In this document: in pieces, positions 22,745 to 24,585 of the stretch | Position numbering within the stretch: position 1 is the stretch's first letter | How the letters are laid out: each line of letters opens with the position of its first letter | Origin: Candidatus Pacearchaeota archaeon | GTDB lineage: Archaea; Nanobdellota; Nanobdellia; Pacearchaeales; GW2011-AR1 | Assembly (NCBI GenBank): GCA_023133375.1 | Contig: JAGLWP010000005.1 | Location: forward strand, 1-24,585 | Direction: 5' to 3' | DNA length: 24,585 bases | Program-made: the position numbers and the translations under genes | Notes under the pieces: model-generated | What the model was told of the DNA's origin: nothing | The model's database searches: none | Seen by the model: the letters and a program-made list of their open reading frames with translations, nothing else

Positions 22745-23515
22745 ATGACAAATCCTACTCAGAAAAAATTAAAAATTGCTAAGGAGATTTCTAAACAGTT
22801 AGAAGGAATTGTTAATGGAACCATGCTTGGGGGCTCAATGCAATATGGTCAAAATTATTCTGTAACTGAAAAATCTGATGTTGATATGGTAGTTGTTATT
22901 AATATTAATAAAATTAATTTGATTAATTCATTAAAATATTTCAAGGGAAGGATTCCAGCACATGTGGAGAAGATGTTTAAAAATAAAAAGATAAATTCTT
23001 TTTGGGTTACTAAAAATGTTGGGGGAGTAGAAGTAAATAATTTCTTTTATGAAACAAAAGATTATACTGATTTTTGTTTATTGAAAGGAATGGGGTTAAA
23101 AGAATATATTTCGACACAACCAAAAAATACGCAGAAAAGTTTAGGTTTTACTGGAGAAGTTTTAGAATTTAATAGAAATGTAAGAGGACTTAGAGAAGGA
23201 GGATATCTTTATGAAAAACCTATCTGGGTAAATGGAAAATTCTGGGGAGGTGCTCCTAAAATTGATTTTATGTATCCTCTAAAAATCCTATATGAAAAGG
23301 ATAAGTTTTTTACAAATTTAGATGAAAAAGTATGGAAAGCATTCACAGAACAGCTTGTAAAAGAACAAGGGAAAAATGTTAATTTGTCTAAAGCAAGCAT
23401 TTTACATAGTAATTGGATATATCAAAATAGACAAGAAAAACTCCCTTCTAAAATGATTAAATATATTAAAGACCGAACAAAAAAAGAATTAAAAAAATAC
23501 TTAGAAAAAATCTAA
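22745..23515 (+). CDS. nucleotidyltransferase-fold protein of unknown substrate
   Basis: The 256-residue protein carries the polymerase-beta-type nucleotidyltransferase signature. GGS is at residues 29-31, and DVD (Asp45, Asp47) follows in KSDVDMVVV, the metal-binding pair; a third acid probably lies near NNFFYETKDY. The C-terminal part (about 130-256) is helical and contains KIDFMYPLKILYEKDKF. Such folds include CCA-adding enzymes, aminoglycoside transferases and toxin-type AMP transferases; motif spacing alone does not decide between them, and no toxin-antitoxin partner is adjacent. An upstream TTG at 22691 could extend it, but the ATG at 22745 matches the TATA box. It converges on the 3'-phosphoesterase gene with a 4-base overlap of the two 3' ends. 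Confidence 0.75.
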   Translation: MTNPTQKKLKIAKEISKQLEGIVNGTMLGGSMQYGQNYSVTEKSDVDMVVVININKINLINSLKYFKGRIPAHVEKMFKNKKINSFWVTKNVGGVEVNNFFYETKDYTDFCLLKGMGLKEYISTQPKNTQKSLGFTGEVLEFNRNVRGLREGGYLYEKPIWVNGKFWGGAPKIDFMYPLKILYEKDKFFTNLDEKVWKAFTEQLVKEQGKNVNLSKASILHSNWIYQNRQEKLPSKMIKYIKDRTKKELKKYLEKI

Positions 23516-23961
23516 ACTTTAAAAAACAACCAACTTTTATTTCCTTGATAATTAGTTTTTATTAAAACATAATCTCCCTTTAATTTTTTTCCATGTAATG
23601 TAAATTCTATTTTCTTTGAATCTTTTTCTATTAATTCATAAGTTCCGTTATCCCAAATTTCTACTTTTCCTGCACCATAATTTCCTTTTGGAATTGTTCC
23701 TTTAAATTTTGCATAATTGATTGGGTGATCTTCAACTTGAATCGCAAGTCGTTTTAATCCTTTTATCCTCGGTGGTTGTTTTGGAAGCGCCCATGATTTC
23801 AAAACTTTGTTCATTTCAAGACGGAAATCATAATGTAAATTTCGTGCGCGATGTTTTTGGATAATGAAAATTAATTTTTTAGATTTAGATTTTTTTAGTT
23901 TTGATTTTGGTTCGCTTGATTTCTTTATATTTCTTTTTGCTTTGTATTGTGTTAGAGGCAT
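23512..23961 (-). CDS. stand-alone LigD-type DNA 3'-phosphoesterase
   Basis: This 149-residue protein is the phosphoesterase module found in bacterial LigD, here on its own. It trims 3'-phosphate or 3'-ribonucleotide ends so that breaks can be sealed. The active-site set is complete by alignment to Pseudomonas LigD: His37 and Arg38 in QKHRARNLHYDFRLE, His43, Asp45 and Arg47 in the same stretch, then His79 and Tyr83 in EDHPINYAKFKG, followed by PKGNYGAG. A Lys/Ser-rich tail (residues 1-30) precedes the domain. No ligase or primase domain is fused to it and none is nearby. Similar single-domain enzymes are known in archaea. It has its own promoter, back to back with the promoter upstream of 16S rRNA. 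Confidence 0.92.
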   Translation of the reverse strand: MPLTQYKAKRNIKKSSEPKSKLKKSKSKKLIFIIQKHRARNLHYDFRLEMNKVLKSWALPKQPPRIKGLKRLAIQVEDHPINYAKFKGTIPKGNYGAGKVEIWDNGTYELIEKDSKKIEFTLHGKKLKGDYVLIKTNYQGNKSWLFFKV

Positions 23962-23980
23962 TATTTTATTAGGGATCTGT

Positions 23981-23991
23981 ATTTTATAAAA
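23981..23991 (-). promoter_or_regulatory. TATA box for the 3'-phosphoesterase gene
   Basis: On the minus strand TTTATAAAAT is centred about 25 bases before the ATG at 23961, consistent with a leaderless transcript. Confidence 0.5.
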
Positions 23992-24010
23992 TCTCTGGGC
24001 TAATTCTCAC

Positions 24011-24026
24011 CAAAACCTTTAAATAT
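24011..24026 (+). promoter_or_regulatory. strong promoter upstream of the 16S region
   Basis: CAAAACCTTTAAATAT has an A/C-rich TFB element directly before a TATA core (24018-24025) and is the best promoter match in the window. Transcription should start near 24046-24048. No normal-sized gene follows, so it drives either the rRNA operon with a leader of about 430 bases or a separate small RNA. Confidence 0.65.
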
Positions 24027-24056
24027 TCACTATTTTTGTGATAACTATTAACTAAG

Positions 24057-24098
24057 ATGAGTGCTTTAATTACATACAACAAAAACATTAAAGTATGA
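24057..24098 (+). other. 13-codon ORF / alternative-fold region just after the promoter
   Basis: An ATG about 10 bases after the predicted start site opens a 13-codon frame (MSALITYNKNIKV, then TGA). The same bases contain CTTTAAT (24064-24070) pairing with ATTAAAG (24087-24093), and TACATAC (24071-24077) pairing with GTATGTA (24100-24106). The two helices interleave, so they are either a pseudoknot or mutually exclusive folds. Coding status is unproven. Confidence 0.35.
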
Positions 24099-24139
24099 GG
24101 TATGTAGAAGTAGTCATAGTTGTAGTTCTGTAAAGACAA

Positions 24140-24248
24140 CCTATCGGTTTTCTTTAAAATTTTCCCTTTCGTTGCGGTTAAGCGATTTCTAATTGCCTCC
24201 GCCGAAATCGCACAGATTTTCTTTGCGTGGGAAAAAGAAAATCATAGG
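24140..24248 (+). ncRNA. candidate structured RNA: long nested hairpin
   Basis: Successive arms pair across 109 bases. CCTAT (24140) pairs with ATAGG (24244). GTTTTCTTT (24147) pairs with AAAGAAAAT (24234), with one G-U. TTCCC (24162-24166) pairs with GGGAA (24229). An apical 8-base perfect stem, GCGATTTC (24182) with GAAATCGC (24204), closes a 14-base loop. ACA follows the base at 24249-24251. The large internal loop is uneven. It may be part of the pre-rRNA leader or a separate RNA; no known family was recognised. Confidence 0.5.
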
Positions 24249-24296
24249 ACAATATAATAAACAGCCAATAGTTAGGAGATGTGTGAAGTGATTTGT

Positions 24297-24309
24297 TATC
24301 TTATATACA
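24297..24309 (+). promoter_or_regulatory. possible second rRNA promoter
   Basis: TTATCTTATATAC contains a TATA-like core about 180 bases before 16S rRNA. Weaker than the box at 24018-24025; listed because rRNA operons often have tandem promoters. Confidence 0.25.
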
Positions 24310-24328
24310 AATTGCGCTGAGATTATTA

Positions 24329-24475
24329 CGCTCACTTCGTTCGCTTATTGATTACTCAAAACTGACTTTGTCAAGTTTTTCGTTTAATTTAATTATTAAC
24401 GAAGAAATCTGATGAAATCGATTTCTGAGTTTATATTAATCGAGCAACTTGTTGCGAGCAAATTATAATCAATGA
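24329..24475. repeat. dispersed repeat element with hairpin, copy 3 (16S leader)
   Basis: It begins CGCTCACTTCGTTCGCTTATT, the same two blocks as at 21591 but in swapped order. Next comes CTCAAAACTGACTTTGTCAAG at 24356-24376, forming a hairpin: AAAACT (24358) with AGTTTT (24374), and inner GAC/GTC around TTT. Farther on are the palindrome GAAATCGATTTC (24415-24426) and CGAGCAACTTGTTGCG (24441-24456), the latter matching GAGCAACT in the copy after eno. This part lies inside the expected 5' processing stem of 16S rRNA. Confidence 0.6.
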
Positions 24476-24480
24476 AGTTA

Positions 24481-24585
24481 AATCCAGTTGATCCTGCTGG
24501 CGGCTGCGGCTATCTGGTTTGCGTTTAGCCATGCAAGTTTTATTTTTAGAAATAAAGATGAGCGAACTGCTCAGTAACACGTAGC
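24481..24585 (+). rRNA. 16S ribosomal RNA, 5' end only (cut by window edge)
   Basis: The sequence from 24481 begins ATCCAGTTGATCCTGCTGG after one base, the universal 5' end of small-subunit rRNA in an archaeal form. GCCATGCAAG follows (24528-24537), then GCTCAGTAACACGTAGC at the window edge. The first-helix bases differ from the usual archaeal CCGG/CCGG to CCAG/CTGG, a paired change that keeps the helix. The exact mature 5' end is uncertain by a few bases. The rest of the gene lies outside the window. Confidence 0.95.

Noticed and set aside
24405..24435. Box C/D-like guide RNA (TGATGA then CTGA) in the 16S leader
   Set aside because: Only one C and one D-like box are present, spaced too closely and without a second pair; the region is better explained by the palindrome GAAATCGATTTC and the repeat element.
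23962..24480. tRNA, 5S rRNA, SRP RNA or RNase P RNA in the gap before 16S
   Set aside because: No T-loop or anticodon-arm pattern and none of the conserved RNase P or SRP core sequences were found on either strand.

Overview
The window looks like the chromosome of a small-genome, AT-rich archaeon, most likely a DPANN lineage of the Pacearchaeota/Woesearchaeota type. The archaeal character is seen directly: a proteasome alpha and beta pair, an Rrp4-Rrp41-Rrp42 exosome operon, SBDS, the archaeal RNase P protein Pop5, RpoK, aCPSF1, Mre11-Rad50, and an archaeal-type 16S rRNA start at the right edge. Most transcription units have a TATA-like box about 23-29 bases before the ATG and no convincing Shine-Dalgarno site, which suggests largely leaderless mRNAs. 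The lineage assignment is inference from protein style and rRNA; no tree was possible.

Layout, left to right. 1-5757 (minus): mre11, rad50, a 107-residue unknown, psmB, and the 5' part of aCPSF1 (cut by the window edge). 5829-10873 (plus): a surface cluster with a type IV pilin-like protein, a large secreted C25 (gingipain-like) peptidase with Cys-rich repeats, and a membrane protein with a Lys-rich cytoplasmic tail. 10920-13237 (plus): a two-gene 2-oxoacid:ferredoxin oxidoreductase. 13382-15487 (minus): a 49-residue ORF, a tail-anchored Gln/Pro-rich protein, and an archaeal RNase J. 15575-15853: rnp2. 15854-16206: a structured gap with a G-quadruplex motif. 16207-20409 (plus): psmA-SBDS-rrp4-rrp41-rrp42-unknown-rpoK, nearly every junction overlapping or 1 base apart. 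20447-22694: eno and rps2. 22745-23961: a nucleotidyltransferase converging on a stand-alone LigD-type 3'-phosphoesterase. 23962-24480: about 520 bases without a recognised gene, holding divergent promoters and strong RNA-like folds, followed by the start of 16S rRNA at about 24481.

How it fits together: the window concentrates RNA and protein turnover. It has two beta-CASP nucleases (aCPSF1, RNase J), the exosome, an RNase P subunit and both core proteasome subunits, next to DNA break repair (Mre11-Rad50, 3'-phosphoesterase). Central metabolism is represented by enolase and the ferredoxin oxidoreductase.

The least explained material is: the candidate structured transcript at 24057-24248; a hairpin repeat at 13249, 21618 and 24356 whose stem changes on both sides together; the G-quadruplex at 16058-16072; a GC-rich in-frame insertion in Mre11; and the secreted peptidase cluster. 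No CRISPR array, insertion sequence, tRNA or phage gene was seen.
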